A stretch of DNA of 64,000 nt from Rhypophila decipiens (taxonomy: Eukaryota > Ascomycota > Sordariomycetes > Sordariales > Naviculisporaceae). How positions within the stretch are numbered: the first letter of the stretch is position 1; each line of letters starts with the position of its first letter. Made by a program: the position numbers and the translations under genes. Location: contig MU858068.1 of assembly GCA_033297075.1 (NCBI GenBank), positions 270,142-334,141 on the forward strand. The letters run 5' to 3'. Below, one piece after another: positions 1 to 12,817 of the stretch. The notes beneath the pieces are model-generated. The model had not been told where the DNA came from, ran no database searches, and saw only the letters and a list, made by a program, of their open reading frames with translations.

Positions 1-2876
1 AAGTTCTCCTCAAGGATGAACCCCCTTGATGAGCTGAAGTGCTCGTGTGCGTGAATTGTCAACGTCTCTTGTCGCTGTCGGTCAAGCCTTCAAGCCAAGC
101 CTAGCCAAGAAAGGGAGTTCCCTAACTGCCATCGTCAGTGGCGCACTCAAGCTTTTCTTGGAGTCTTGGAGGAATGTCTGCCGGACTGTGTTGCGACAGC
201 TTGGCGAAGCTTCTTTTCACAGTTCAAGTTGGAGAATTAAATCTCCAGTCACAACTTCCAACAAACATTTGTCCCTTTGTGGCATGCAATGCGAAAAGTC
301 ATATCGCTATCACCAGCTGGAGGGCGAGCTTTTTGTGCGCGTGAGATAACGCGACTCATGTACACAGCAAAGACAAATACTCGAAGACCAGGTTTGCTTG
401 CAGCTGCGAGCTCTTCCAACTCCACAGCATCCTCCTAAAAACCTTGTTCCAACATGCAGGGCAAATCCCTTCTGGAAGCAGCAGGATTTCGTTCTAGCTC
501 GGCCTTCAAGCTCGCTATCACAAGCAAACTGTGCTCCATAATCCATCGATAGAGTGCTGGGTATCTAGAAGCACAAAACGGACTGGTTACGAATGACTTC
601 CTCTCTTACTAAGACGCAGACACGGATGTGCTGGATGGCGAGTCCAACAGCATGGATACTCCGTAAGCAAAACACGGAAACGGCGCCGTAACGGGATACC
701 GATCACACATTCCCCCGCCGTGGCTCACCAATCACGGCGCATATAGATATCAAGATGGTAAAACTTGGATGCACCAATATCGCACAGGGCCAGACGGAAT
801 CTTTACTCACCTCACCTGTCCTACGAAATGTACTACATACGAGTTGGCCATAATTGCATCGATACGAATTAAGGTCCGTTACCGAGACCTCTCGAGTGGC
901 GAGCACGTACTGATTAATGATCGTAGCGGTCAGCTCAAAGCACCGATACAAAATACAAGGCAACGACTCCTTGACAGCGAAAATAGGGACAATCATCACG
1001 AGAATCGAGATGTTATCAGATAAAGATAGGATAGGACCGAATCGACCACTGGGGATGCAGGGTATGGCATGATATCAATCCATACTCGTCGAATCTTCGG
1101 GTTAGGATCGGGAAATTCACGTGGACTAGGGAGAGGGATTCCCAAGTTGGAGATGATCCCCCGATTCCCCCCTCTGAACCATTGGTCGTGCTGCCAAATG
1201 TCAAATACACGTATTACCGTAAAAGCCATCCCGCCGACAGATCTACATACACCAGCGGGTTATGCTGCCGGCACCAACGGAAGTCAAAGGAGACAATATT
1301 TTCAGCACCTTCCCAATTGTAACATGCCATAGAAGATGGCTGGTTGGTAATCCCTTAACGTTGGAACATTCGCCATACCGAGGGCCGCCACGGGGAACCT
1401 CCGGTACGGAATACCACGCTCAACTGTCGTAACAACCAATCATATAACACCAATGAACCTAATCCGTACTGTACCATACCCGCAAATGAATTCACATCTC
1501 GACGTGCCAAACTCATTTTTACCGAAGTTCGCGTAACAATAGCCTGCCCATTCATCATTCTCGAATCAGCGCAAGAGCAACATATTATGGTCGGCAAAGT
1601 GTTGCCTTCTCTAAGCTTGTACAGATGGCTATTATTAAGTAAATCTTGTGGTGGTTGGAACTTTGAAAACATCCCCCAATCCTCCATGCACTTGCGTATC
1701 CGTATGGCGAAAAGATACAGAAGAGATGGTGGAGCAAGAAAAACCTGCTGTTAGCTCCGGAGAAAAGAAGCTGCCAAGCCTATGGCGAGCCCGAATCCCT
1801 TCTAGGAAGGAGATAAGGTGTCAGTGGCCCCACATGGGACGGGCCCGCAGAAACATGACGCTTGCCCAGGAAGCTTAAACCTTACTCGCCAGAATTAAAC
1901 GGTGATGTGCATGTCTTGATTCCACTTCCTCTTTCAACAAATTCCCGGCATCATTAACCCGACAGTGCCCACCGCGATCCTACTTTGACCTTCCTGTACC
2001 GTATATTACTCTGACATATCGATTCCGCGCAGCTCCCCAGATGGGCCGAATCACGTTAGGCAATGTGGAACAATGCCTTGCTGACGCTTGGGGGAGACAG
2101 AAGGAGGTCGGGACTATGGGTACTGTTTAACTCAAACTGAACACCGGGCAAGTGCGACTCGCAAGGGCACGAGATGGGGAGACGGTCGAGAGAGTCGAGA
2201 CGGCGGGCGATGGGACAACGGTACGGATGGCTGCATGTCGCATGATGCAGCCTTTGACACCTTCCCTGGGGAACCTTGGCGTCTGTTTCTCGCACGGGGG
2301 TCCAATGGTTGCTCTCCTGAGACATCATCTACTTTGAGCTGTGATTAGCTTCAAGTATCATTTCGACTTTCACGGACCGGTTCATGGCCCCGTTTTGTAC
2401 GGTTGGGGACACTGAATCGGTACCCCGTATGTTTCCTCGTCCAACCGTAAGGTATGTAGGTCTGATGAATCCAGACCTTCCCTTTTCTCATTTCTCATGC
2501 CCATATTTTCATCCCATGTCCCGGTAGGTTGCCAGGCAAGCCAGGGTAGTAGCTTCCAGTTTTTGCCTCCCCGCTCTGCCCTCCCCGCCATCCGCCCCGT
2601 CTCCATGGGTCAACCGTGTCTCGTGTCAGAGAAGTTCTGGTTACCGTACTACCGTCTGGCTCCCGTTTTACATTCCTCCTTCTTTTATAAAGTTCGTCTG
2701 GTCTGAACGTCCCCTTCCTTCCTCCCGCACTCGAATTATTCCCCTCACCCTCCCTCAACCCGCTCCTCGTTTCCCCCACAGAGCCCAGAGCAGAGGTAAC
2801 AGCAGGAGAGCGTCCCTTCATCCGTCTGGCCAATCCATTTCTGCTTGGCTACAAACTGGGAAATTCCATTCTCAAA
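1..2876. other. Gene-free stretch upstream of the peptide transporter
   Basis: Only short overlapping reading frames on both strands, none with a recognisable domain, splice structure or consistent coding bias. The last 250 bases become pyrimidine-rich, as in fungal promoters and leaders, and belong to the transporter gene downstream. Confidence 0.6.
2686..2691 (+). promoter_or_regulatory. TATA box of the peptide transporter gene
   Basis: TATAAA inside a pyrimidine-rich stretch, about 190 bases before the start codon at 2877. C/T-rich sequence follows, typical of a fungal core promoter and 5' leader. Confidence 0.45.
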
Positions 2877-4848
2877 ATGGGTAGGTCTACTTACTCATTG
2901 GGTTCACATTGAGCGCCTTGGCTGACTCTCACCAGCGACTTTTGACGAGAAGCCACCTGTGGAGGACACGTCAGATACCCACAAGATCCATACCAATGCT
3001 TCTGGCAGTGATGTTGAGAAGACGGGAGGACACACCCCGCCCGGGGACAGCCACCCGGCGTACCTTAACCCCGCCGTAATGGACGACTGGTACGAGGGCA
3101 AGCCGACTGAGGAGGAGATGGCTACTCTTCGCCGGGTCCCTGGAAACGTGCCCATCATCGCCTATCTCATCTGCATCGTCGAGTTCTGCGAGCGCGCCTC
3201 GTACTATGGTGTCCAGCCCCTGATCAGCAACTACGTCAACCGGAAAATGCCCGAAGGTGGCAATGGCTACGGTGCCCCTCCCAACACTCCGGGAGACCAG
3301 CAGACTGGCGGTGCCCTGGGACTGGGAACCGTTGTGGCCAATGCCGTTACGCAGTCTTTCAGCATGTTGGCCTACGCCCTCCCGCTCTTCTTCGGTTGGC
3401 TGGCCGATGCCAAATGGGGCCGCTTCAAGGTCATCTGCTGGGGTGTTGGTGTCTTTGGTATTGCCCACGTCCTCATGGTCGCCGCCGGCTCCAAGGATCT
3501 GCTGGCCAATGGAACGGCCAAGGCGCCTTACTTCATCTCTGTCTACATCCTGGCTATCGGCGCCGCCATGTTCAAGCCCAATATCTCGCCTCTCCTTCTC
3601 GACCAGGTCACCAACACCGTCCCGACCGTCATGACGCTTTCCGATGGCGAGCGCGTCATCCAGGATCCCGAGTCCACCACGGAGCGTGTCATGCTGTGGT
3701 TCTATCTCCTGATTAACATTGGTGGCTTTATGGGCGTTGCTACCGCCTACTCTGAGAAGTACGTGGGATGGTGGCTTGCGTTCCTCATCCCCCTTGTGCT
3801 TTATCTCCCCCTGCCCATCCTCCTCTGGTTCCTCTACAAGCGCCTGATCCTGCATCCTCCTGGCGGCAGCGATTTGCCCAACGTCTTCCGCATTCTCGGC
3901 ATCTGCTTCCGCCGCGGTGGAATCATGAAGGTTGGTCGTCATGGTTTCTGGGAGGCTGCCAAGCCCTCCAACATCAGGGCCGCCGGTCTCGAGGGTGTCT
4001 ACAAGACGCGCTGGAACGACCAGTTTGTCGACGATGTCCGCCGCACCTTCCAGGCCACGGGCATTTTCTGCTTCTTCCCCATCCAGTACCTCAACGACAA
4101 TGGCATCGGTGCGTCGGCCAGCTTCTTGTCCACCATGCTCGAGTCCAACGGTGTGCCCAACGATGTTATCTCCAACATCAATCCGCTCAGCATCATTGTC
4201 GCTGCGCCCATCCTCAATTACGGCCTCTACCCTGCTCTGCGGAAGGCGGGTATTCACTACGGACCCATCGCCCGCATCACCACCGGTCTCATCATGTCGT
4301 CGTGCGCCGGCATGGGCTATGCAATCCTCAACCACTATGCCTACCAGCAGTCTCCCTGCGGCGAATACGGCTCCAGCGACTGCACAGTCGGTAGCGGTGT
4401 TGCGCCCATCACCATTTGGTACATGGTTCTCCCCTACGCGATTGGTGGTATCTCGGAGCTGTTCGTCAATGTGCCCGCCTACGGTATTGCCTACTCGCGC
4501 GCCCCGGTCAACATGCGTGGTCTCGTGTCGGCTCTCAACCTTTTCAACACGGCCATTGCTTACATTATCGGCCTGGCCTGCTCATCCGTCGTCACCGATC
4601 CCTACCTGACCTGGGACTTTGGCGGTCCCGCCATCGCCGGCGGCATCCTCTCCATCGTCTTCTACTTGACCTTTAGACACATTGACAAGGAGGAATACGT
4701 TCTCCAGACGGGCGGCCAGAGCACGGATGCCAAGGTGGACATGACGGGAACCCGTAACGTTGTCGGAGAGAATGAGACCAACCAGACCACCAACAGGGCC
4801 GCGCCGATCCGCGACAATGAGGAGATGATGATCTCCCCGAAGCAGTAG
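2877..4848 (+). CDS. ptr2: PTR2/POT family proton-coupled di/tripeptide transporter
   Basis: Imports di- and tripeptides with protons across the plasma membrane. Two exons: 2877-2880 (ATG plus one base) and 2936-4848; the 55-nt intron directly after the start codon has GTAGGT/CAG borders. The spliced product is 638 aa, normal for fungal PTR2. Around residue 245 it carries the PTR2 signature FYLLINIGGF, and near residue 70 the conserved ERASYYG. Many hydrophobic segments fit a 12-helix MFS protein, with hydrophilic tails at both ends (start MATFDEKPP, long Asn/Thr-rich C terminus). The long ORF on the opposite strand is a codon-bias shadow. The first two codons depend on the intron call; an internal start would cost only the N-terminal tail. 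Confidence 0.93.
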
Positions 4849-5410
4849 ACGAGTTATCTCGATGAGTGATGATCTGAACTGCACACCTTTCTGGTTAGGC
4901 GGGTCTATCTAGAGTTCTTGGGCTGGAGTTTGACGTCTTTACGATACCTAATTTTGTTCTCTGCACAAGATGCAGTCATACCAGGATCTCTTCCATGCTT
5001 GAAATGCCGGGCTTTTCTCTTTTTCCTAATGTTTACTAGTCAATATACCAACTCTCTTTTACCATCCAAAATAGCCTCCTTATCTGCGGTAATATCATAC
5101 TGCTGATGAGCCACATGGTTCCACGTTGGAGGTGGAAAGCGATCATGCCTTGTATTCATGCGTAATAGGTCCCATGAGGACTCGACAAGAAGATAAAGAC
5201 GGCAGAGCAAACTGCATCGCTTAGAGTGAAATAGGTTCCAAGTAGCTACCAGATTCTCTTTGAGTTACATGATGCAAATAGGTACGTGCTGTAATCATCA
5301 CCACAGCATCCAACTCAACAACCTCATGAACCCCTTATCCGTATCTTCATCCGGCCATTCCCTTTCAAGTATCACGCTTCTCAATTCTCTCGCTCTTTTC
5401 CTCAACTCGG
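4849..5410. other. Intergenic stretch, no gene seen
   Basis: Contains the 3' untranslated sequence of the transporter and AT-rich spacer. No coding exon, repeat or RNA gene was recognised before the NLR remnant on the other strand. Confidence 0.5.
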
Positions 5411-8234
5411 CTACTTTACTTTGATTCGAACCTTGTCCCACACGGAGTAGTTCTTCTGGGTTTTGTCCATCCGAGGGTCTAGTTCCCCAGCCCCATCGCT
5501 GATGGCCGCGCTACCTTGCTTCTGGACTGCCTTAATTTTGGTCTCTACGTTGGCCAAAAACCACAGAGCCCTGGCAAGATGACTCCTCATCCTTGGGGTA
5601 TCACCACTGAGGGATATGACCTCGTTGAGAAGCCGTGCAGCTAGCACGTCCTGGCCGCTTGCCTGGAGCATTCTCGCCACGGTAAACAGCGAATCAGAAA
5701 CACTAGGAGCCGATGAGCCTGGGCGGGGATCGGCCCAGCGGCTACGCTCTCGTTGATCTTTAGGCCGTACTCGAAGAATGTCCTTGCCAGGGCGGGCTGT
5801 TCCTTTTCCCATAGGTAGGTGCCGGACCGGAATACTAGCTCGGCCCAGAGATCGGGATTGGGGGTTTTGACCTTTTAGGTTTCAGATATTTCCATCAGGC
5901 GGCTAGCGTGAGGCAAGATGGCGCTGCAGGTCTCCCACAGTTCCGCCGTGACCTTGGTGAGGCCCTCTTGCCTGCCAGACGTTGGGAAAGTCATGGTAAA
6001 GAATGCGCACTGCGAGATCAAAGTTGGTCACGCGCTCGGGCTTGGAGAGTCTGAGAAGGACAGCAAATTGAACAAGACGGTGCATCGATAGTGCCTTGGA
6101 GTTTTAAAGCCTGTTGATCATTGAAGTTCGTGACAATTCAACCACGGCCTCTGTAAAGCTGTTTGATATTGGTCAGTGGAGTTCAAAGAATTCCAAGATC
6201 AAAGGACCCCGGTATCTAGGTCAGGAAAAAGAGCAAGGAAGAGAGATCGTGTTATGCTTACTCAAACTCGTCGAATAGAAACTCCAAATTATCATCGTCA
6301 ATTTCAGCCTTCGTGTCAGTGATTAGCCGCTCCAGAATCAGGTCAGGGTCAAATAAAACCAGGAGGTTCTGTAGAGTTTGGCCTCGGGTGACAGCTTCAG
6401 GAGAGAGATCTCCCAAGTGGTTAGAACAGTGTGGTCATACTCGACCGGGCGGTCTGACTTGGAATAAACCTTTTCGGCCGACTTTTTGTATATTCCTCAG
6501 GAAATCCGTGTACAGTATTGCCTTTGTCGTATGAAGTCGCCTATCTGAACCATTGCCAGTGGGAGGCCTCCAATGAGACGACATATTTCGTCGGCCGCCG
6601 AGTCGTCGTTGTCGTCAATAAACTCAATGCCCGTGAGTGATTGGAGTACGTCTTTTCCCACCAGAATGGAAAATGAGTCCAAAGAGAGGGTGATAGTGGC
6701 GCGTTTAGAAGCCTGCGAGGGTGACCTAGTCGTTATGATGATGGAGCCCCAATTGCTGGCTGGCCAGGTCTGGTCCAATAGCTCGATCTTCTCGACGTTG
6801 TCGAATATTAAAAGAAAGGATTTATGTGCTTTGTTAAGCCAGTCCCGCACCTTCTGGACACTCTTGGTAGTCATCTTCATTCGTCCCATCGGAGAGACCT
6901 AGCTTGTTCGCGAGGCTCGAGAATGCCTGGACTATCTTGATCTGGCTTTCACTTGGAATCCAGGCTATAACTTCGTACTTTTCCATCGAAGTGTTGGCAT
7001 AATGTAGGGCTAGCTGAGACTTTCCCACGCCACCAAGGCCGTGGATACCGATTGCACGCAGTCGAGATGGCTCGGTGGGCGGATCAAGAGTCTCTTTCAA
7101 TTTCTTGATTTCATCATCCCGGCCAAAGAAGCGCAAGTTGAGGCCATATGGAATTATAAAGCAAGGCAGCTTGGCAGGGTCTGAAATCCGCAAAGCCTGC
7201 AAGTCCTTGATCGCGGCGACGGTCTCGGCCGCGTGCATATGTTTGGACAATCGAATCATATCGGCCACCTCGTCAACTTTACGCGAGTATTTTCGGACGT
7301 TGGTTATCACGACCGCAAAATCCCGGCTGAATTGGGACCATACGTTTCGGTTTTTAACCACAATGGGGTTGTTCGGGAAGAATGTGATAGCATGGGCGCA
7401 GAAAACAATAATCTCGCTGTACAGATCGATGAGCGCCTTCTCCAGCGTGTCGGTCATGAGTAGCTCTTGTTCGTATTGATGCATTCTGGGCAGGGCATTT
7501 TGAAGATTCACGAGCATGTCAATAATTTCAGGGAGAACGGGTTGAGCCGGCTGGACAAAGCAAGTGCCTGATTAGCATCTGATGGCGTTGGTCCCCTCCA
7601 TGTCAGGAGACAAACAAAATACCTCGATAATAAGCCGAATAGATCTCATAGCACTACTACCACCTTCCCGTTCATGCCAAAGACAAAGGCAGCGAGAGCA
7701 CCAAAGTCATTGATACCAAGGAGAATAGGTTGGAGTTGAGCAACCGACTTTATTCCAGTATTCTCTTGATTTTACTGTCAGGACTGGAGTAAGAGTTTTA
7801 ATTTAAGTAATAAGTTCGTCTTGGCTTTGAATATTCCACAGTTCCTTGTCGATCATGGAGGCCTTGACACTGCCCTTGGCAAGCTCATTGTAGTAACTCT
7901 CAATGGCAGCTCGCCATATGGGTCTGATTGGGCTTTGGGCTCCGCGAGGCCTGTCTGAGTTATCACGGCTGGCTTGGACGGCCTGCGAATGAGTGTATAA
8001 AGATGCCACCGGAACTCGGAATGGTTTCTTGGGTAATGTCGACCAACAAAGCCGGACAAGCCCTACCAGACTGACGACGGCGATGCAGCCAGTGGCGTCA
8101 GTGGACTGCCTGTCCTCGGTACCGAGAGAATCGGATGGAAGTGGAAGCTGATCATGTGAATGAGGCTCGTAGAAAGGCGTGATCCTGGAACTGGATGAGA
8201 TGATGGACGGGCCTGATTCGCTGAATTCAACCAC
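5411..8234 (-). pseudogene. Decayed fungal NLR: N-terminal domain, NB-ARC and TPR-like tail
   Basis: Reading the minus strand, pieces of one STAND/NLR gene appear in order but in different frames. 8234-7803 gives a start with a Goodbye-like helix (IWRAAIESYY). 7517-6834 gives the region before the NTPase and a P-loop GLGGVGKSQ. 6889-6497 continues the NB-ARC with Walker B LIFDNVE, the TTRS motif and GLPLA. 6085-5411 gives HRLVQFAVLL and a TPR-like tail. The junction near 6850-6889 needs a one-base frame change. Another frame change follows GDFIRQRQ near 6500, and a TAA interrupts the frame just before HRLVQ. Intact relatives would be NTP-driven switches in non-self recognition. Genes nearby read cleanly, so I take the lesions as real decay, although an error-prone local assembly is possible. 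Confidence 0.75.
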
Positions 8235-9090
8235 AAGTTCACAACTCCATCAAGCTGATTGGACCGGTGCGAGAACTTCGACCCAGGGGTTTACAAGAGC
8301 ATTGTGTCGACCGGACCGTTCCGCTGCTCGGACGTAATCATCCGATAAGAGGCAGCATATACCATTATATCCCACCTCATCGCGGAAATTGTAACTTGGC
8401 AAAGCAAGGTACAAAGGCCAAGGAACCGACTGTTTTGGGATGTCAGTCTGTCCCATGAAAACTTGAGAAATCGTGTTGATCCAACACAGTGTTGTAACCT
8501 GAGGCACTCATGCCGGGAAACGCTGGGAAAACGCTCTGCCGGTAGTTGTTCGGCGTAGCTGCCGTGGGGCTTGAGGCGTGTGCAAAGCATGTGACGGCGA
8601 CGGCTGGAGACTTGAGCAACGAAAGCACAAGCCTGGCAAATCTGCATCAAATCTGCTAACTTTTCATCACTATTCCCCTCCTTTGACGAACTCAAAAGTG
8701 ATCCGCAAATCTGACTGCTCAGGGAAAATGGTCAAAATGGAAGCCACCCGGTCGAATAATAAACCTGCCGAGCTGGTCGGACTGTTACAACGAGTGGGAA
8801 TAAGAGTTCGCGGGCGTGTGAACGGTAAGCTCGCTCCACCTTAGGGCTGCGGATGCTCCCGCCGCTAATCCGTACAGGGTATCCATCCCCTGTTTGACAC
8901 CATGCTAACCACTAGAAGCCTAGAACAGGCCCCACTCCTCCGCACATTCACACGACGCCAAACAGTCTCGCCGTTCATCCCTCTTCCGATCCATTCCCCG
9001 AGTCCCCGACATCCAACGATAAGCATGTCAGCATGTCGCGGGCTCGCGCTTCGTTGAGGTTGCCAGTCACCACGATATAATCGATCTCGA
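8235..9090. other. Intergenic stretch, no gene seen
   Basis: Short overlapping ORFs on both strands without family motifs or convincing splice sites. It separates the two pseudogenes. Confidence 0.5.
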
Positions 9091-10299
9091 ATGGCAGGCC
9101 AACTGGCTGTAGACTCGTCGGGCGCTGTTGCCACCAATTGTCGGATTCCTGCAGGTACCGACATCCGGAGAGCCCCCGTCATCAGCAACGACGCCGCATT
9201 CAAGAATCAACGCTATACCACCACATCGCTCTACACTTGCGTGAAACCCGAAGGCTCAGTCTTGACGATATCATAGAATACCTGGAAGAAAAGGCACTGC
9301 TTACAGCGGAGAAAGATGGCAGTTCCTTGGATGCGAAGCGCCTTCTGGTGTTCGCCATCATGGGATCGCAGTCCATGGTTTACCAGCCTGCCTTCAATAT
9401 CTGCCTCCCGAGCGAGCTCGCTATCCATCACGACACCGATGCTATCGACTCGGGTCTCGTCTTTAACATGTATAGAGCTCCAGTAGACATGTGCGACCGT
9501 CGGCTATATGTCTTGCTCAAGTACTTTGCGAACCTTCTCCCCGCCCGCTCTAGCAAGACTTGCACTGTCGCCGCCGAATCGAGCAAGGAAGCCGCGTCCT
9601 GGGCTCCCTTGTATCCGGGCGAGCTGAATGCACATCTTTTACATGCATTGCTGGGCGTGCAGTTTCGCTGGGCGGATAGTCTAGCTCTTCACTTGGACTA
9701 CGACAAGGCCACCCGAACACTGTCGCTATTTAGCTTTCCGTCCATTCGCGCATCTCAACTACGCGATAGAAAACGGCACCATCTTTGCTTTTGCAAGCAC
9801 AGAGATAGATGCGACCGGTCCGCGCGCCGACGAGGATGACGTACTTCATTTTCTTGAGGAAGTTCTTCTCTCTTTCCGGTTGCTATTTGGCCAGTCGGCC
9901 CAGTCACGCAGGCTTTTTTACATCATCTTCAGTCCCGAAAAGTCGCCCTGCCATGATCCGGACACGCTGCTTCCTCTCCTCAGTCTCCCATGCACAGAGA
10001 AGCACATCACAACCGGAGTGGAGAATAACTCGCTACCCGTGGATAGGCCCGTTTACTACGCTGCACGGCATTTCCCTGTCCTGTATGAACGAATAAACAT
10101 CCTTGCTGGGGAGCTCAACAATGCTCGACCCAAGTCGAGCAAAGACTTGCTCCAAGACAGAAGGGACACGCTACAGTTCTGGTCGTTCTTGCTGGTCGCA
10201 CTTGCCCGTGGGCCCAAAAATGGCAGAGTTCTGACACGTGACAAGTGCGGGGAACCTTTTACCCAACTCGCGATCAAGTCACCCAGACACAACCAATAA
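9091..10299 (+). pseudogene. Frameshifted member of a fungal family of unknown function
   Basis: Three frames together give one recognisable fungal hypothetical-protein family. 9091-9270 gives NDAAFKNQRYTTTSLYT. From about 9255 another frame gives LDDIIEYLEEKALL, then FAIMGSQSMVYQPAFN and HLLHALLGVQFRWADSLALHLDYDKATR. From about 9755 a third frame gives IFAFASTEIDATGPRADEDD and ends with RPVYYAARHFPVLYERI and DRRDTLQFWSF. Two single-base frame changes (near 9255 and 9755) are needed. The C terminus lacks the hydrophobic membrane segment I remember following the RRDTLQ-W motif in relatives; it runs instead into a polar tail. The function of the family is not known to me. Confidence 0.65.
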
Positions 10300-10323
10300 A
10301 CTCGGTGAGGGACCGTTTTTACG

Positions 10324-10913
10324 ATGAAAAGCCGGCGTACTTGGATCTACACTGTTATACTTCTTGCCCTCATGCTTTTTGCCTCCACCCACATACTACG
10401 GTTCATTCCAAAAACAAAAGCAGCCATGTCGGTCACGCATACCGTCCTCTTTCAGTTCAAGGCAGACGCAAACCTCGATGATGTCAATGCTGTAGGTCCA
10501 ATTTCACCTTCCTGATTAGTCAGCTGCATGGAGCCAAGACCAGGAGGATCTTGGTTAGGATACATCACTGACAGGCTGATTATTTAGGCTTGCGACCGCT
10601 TCCTAGTGCTCAAGGAGAAATGCCTCCACCCGACCACCCAGTCTGCGTATATCACATCGCTCAAGGGCGGCAAGGACAATTCCCCCGAGGGACTGCAGGT
10701 AAATGGCTTCTTTTTCCTGTGTGATGGAAAACAATACGCTGACCATGTCTATGACAGAATGGAATCACGCACGGTTTCGTCGTCGAGTTTGCTTCGGCAG
10801 AGGACAGAGATTACTACGTCAAGACGGACCCGGCACACCAGGCCTTCGTCAAGAGCATTGGGGATCTGGTGGAGAAGGCCATCGTTGTTGATTTCACGAA
10901 TGGGGTTTACTAG
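10324..10913 (+). CDS. Stress-responsive A/B barrel (Dabb) domain protein
   Basis: Dabb proteins are small dimeric alpha/beta barrels, some enzymatic (polyketide cyclases) and some stress-related; the substrate here is unknown. Three exons close in phase: 10324-10491, 10588-10698 and 10758-10913, giving 144 aa. The domain starts at MSVTHTVLFQFKADA (ATG at 10426) and runs to EKAIVVDFTNG, the normal 110-aa length. The upstream in-frame ATG at 10324 adds a 34-residue leader with one hydrophobic helix (IYTVILLALMLFAS), which could be a membrane anchor or signal, or could simply be leader sequence. Both introns have GTA donors. It converges with the RTA1-like gene, whose stop is 125 bp away. Confidence 0.8.
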
Positions 10914-11037
10914 TATCACTCGGCTCATGCCTCGCCTCTCTGTCTTTCAATGAGAGGGACACAAGCATATTCAACACGACCTTTGCCACTTGTCGAGATA
11001 CCACTACAGACCATTTTTTCATATCCATATCCAACTG

Positions 11038-12415
11038 TTAAGCTTGTGCTCCTAGTACACCATGAGACTGGGTTTGAGAATGGGTTTGATTTGCCGCCCT
11101 CCTTCCTCCCTGTCCTCCCGTTCGTACGACTCGCCCACTTCGTCCAAAAGCATACCCGTTCCGCTCCCAAAACGGCTTCTCATGGGCAGCACGATGTGTC
11201 AAGCTCGCAAAGGGATTCATGAAGGTCTCGGTCAGGGATCTGGAATCTTTCCAACCGGGACCCTTTAGCTCGGTCTGTCCATCTTGTGCGAGGTACCGTG
11301 TGTCGTCGGCTGGTAGGTAACTTCTTGGGTGGAAGATGTTCCAGAGAATGGTGGTCAGCAGGATTGGAGTGCTGTCTAGGACGAGGAAGTAGACCTCGCG
11401 AAGGAGAATGGAAGGGAGGGCTGGGCCATTCTGATCTTGGAGGGCAAGTGTTGGATTGGCCGGGGTCGTAAAGTGGTAAATTGTGGCGTACAGTGTCCGG
11501 AGGAGGAGGAGACCGGTGGTGGTGTAAAGAATGGCCAGAGGACGAGTTACGCGTGGTGATTTGGTGATTTTCCCTTGGCGGCTGACGTGGTGGAAGGTGA
11601 TGAGCATGAGGAGGGTTATGGCTATTTGGAGGAGTTGGAGGACCAGGGAGGCCTTGGCCATTGCGTCTCTTGGTTGTGGAAAGATTGGGTGTTAGCATTA
11701 ATGGAACCATTACATGCAGTGGTCATCGGATAGGATATACAGACCCCATCTGTGTCGACTTTTCGGGCAAACTGCGGTTGGACAGATATGCGACGCCCAT
11801 GACGGCCAGGATCTCGATGACGGCCGTGATGCTTGCGAATGTGAGAAACATGCGGGCTGGATGCATCAGAGCAAAGTATGGGACGAAGTGGTAGAGCCGA
11901 CCGAGGATTTGCAGGTTGGCTAGCTGGAAGATGGGCCTTGGTCGGATATCAGCTTACTGGGAAGGTCAGGTCCCCATGCCGGGGGCGATTCTCTTCGACT
12001 TACGGAGCAATGTACAGGAGCAGAGTGCTCGCTGTGTAGACCTGGGCGTCATCATAGTGCACCGAGCCATATGCCCGAGTCGCGTAGGCGGTCGTGAGAA
12101 CCGCGCAAGACAAGGTTAATAAAGTTGTTAATTTGAAGCACTTGAAATAGCTGAAGGAGAACAGTATCACGCTTAGCAAGGGACTCTTGGATAATAGCAA
12201 TTCAACACTGAGAAAGACTTACAAGCACTGCCAGACATGGTATAGCCCCGATACGGCAAACGCGACGGTAAAGAAGATGGCGGCTCCTTTGTTGGGAGCA
12301 TAGAAGTAAACACTCCCTGGCACTAGAAGGTTTCAGTCAAGTTCGTTCTTGTCAGCAAAGGGCTCAGTGTTGGAATTGCAGTGACTTCGTTCTTACCGAT
12401 TTTCTCATCGGACAT
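11038..12415 (-). CDS. RTA1-like seven-helix membrane protein
   Basis: Member of the fungal RTA1/RSB1 family, linked to lipid translocation and resistance to toxic compounds such as 7-aminocholesterol. Five exons on the minus strand: 12415-12397, 12322-12223, 12150-12004, 11936-11745, 11668-11038; all phases close to give 362 aa. Family hallmarks are YFYAPNKGAAIFF in helix 1, the HVWQC segment, ATRAYGSVHYD, TASTLLLYIAP and LGRLYHFVP, followed by two more helices and a polar tail. The donor of intron 4 is GTCTGT, weaker than the others, but it is the choice that keeps frame into DAMAKASLVLQ. The F-box gene lies upstream on the same strand. Confidence 0.85.
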
Positions 12416-12817
12416 GGTTGGAACCTCACACGAAAATCATCACATTCCAAGAACAGCTTAAGTTGGGTGGAGTAGAGGGAACTGGGAAAACAGATACGAG
12501 TTAAATTTGAGGTTGAAGTAAGAAGATGTGGCTGTGCCGTAGAGGATCCGACCAGTCCAATGCTTGAGTAGTATTGAGATCGGAAACTCGGCACAGCTGT
12601 GATCTTGGCTAGCATCTACGGTCTACAGACCGACTTTTCTCGAAAATAGTGCGAACTCGTACTAATAGCTCAAAGCTCAGATGTGGGACTAATTCCGCAT
12701 CTGATTGAAACGTCGAACTATGATTCATACCGCATCGGAATCCGCGACACCAGATCGAGGATGGAGAGGGCTGCCCTCTGTTGTGGGTCGTAGAAAGCTA
12801 TCCCCGTATTCGTCACT
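12416..12817. other. Intergenic stretch between F-box and RTA1-like genes
   Basis: About 400 bases holding the 3' end of the F-box transcript and presumably the RTA1-like promoter. No additional gene was seen. Confidence 0.5.

Noticed and set aside
2971..4335. 454-codon open frame on the minus strand opposite the peptide transporter
   Set aside because: It mirrors the GC-rich third positions of the real transporter gene, has Asp/Gly/Glu-rich composition without domains, and no promoter or splice signals.
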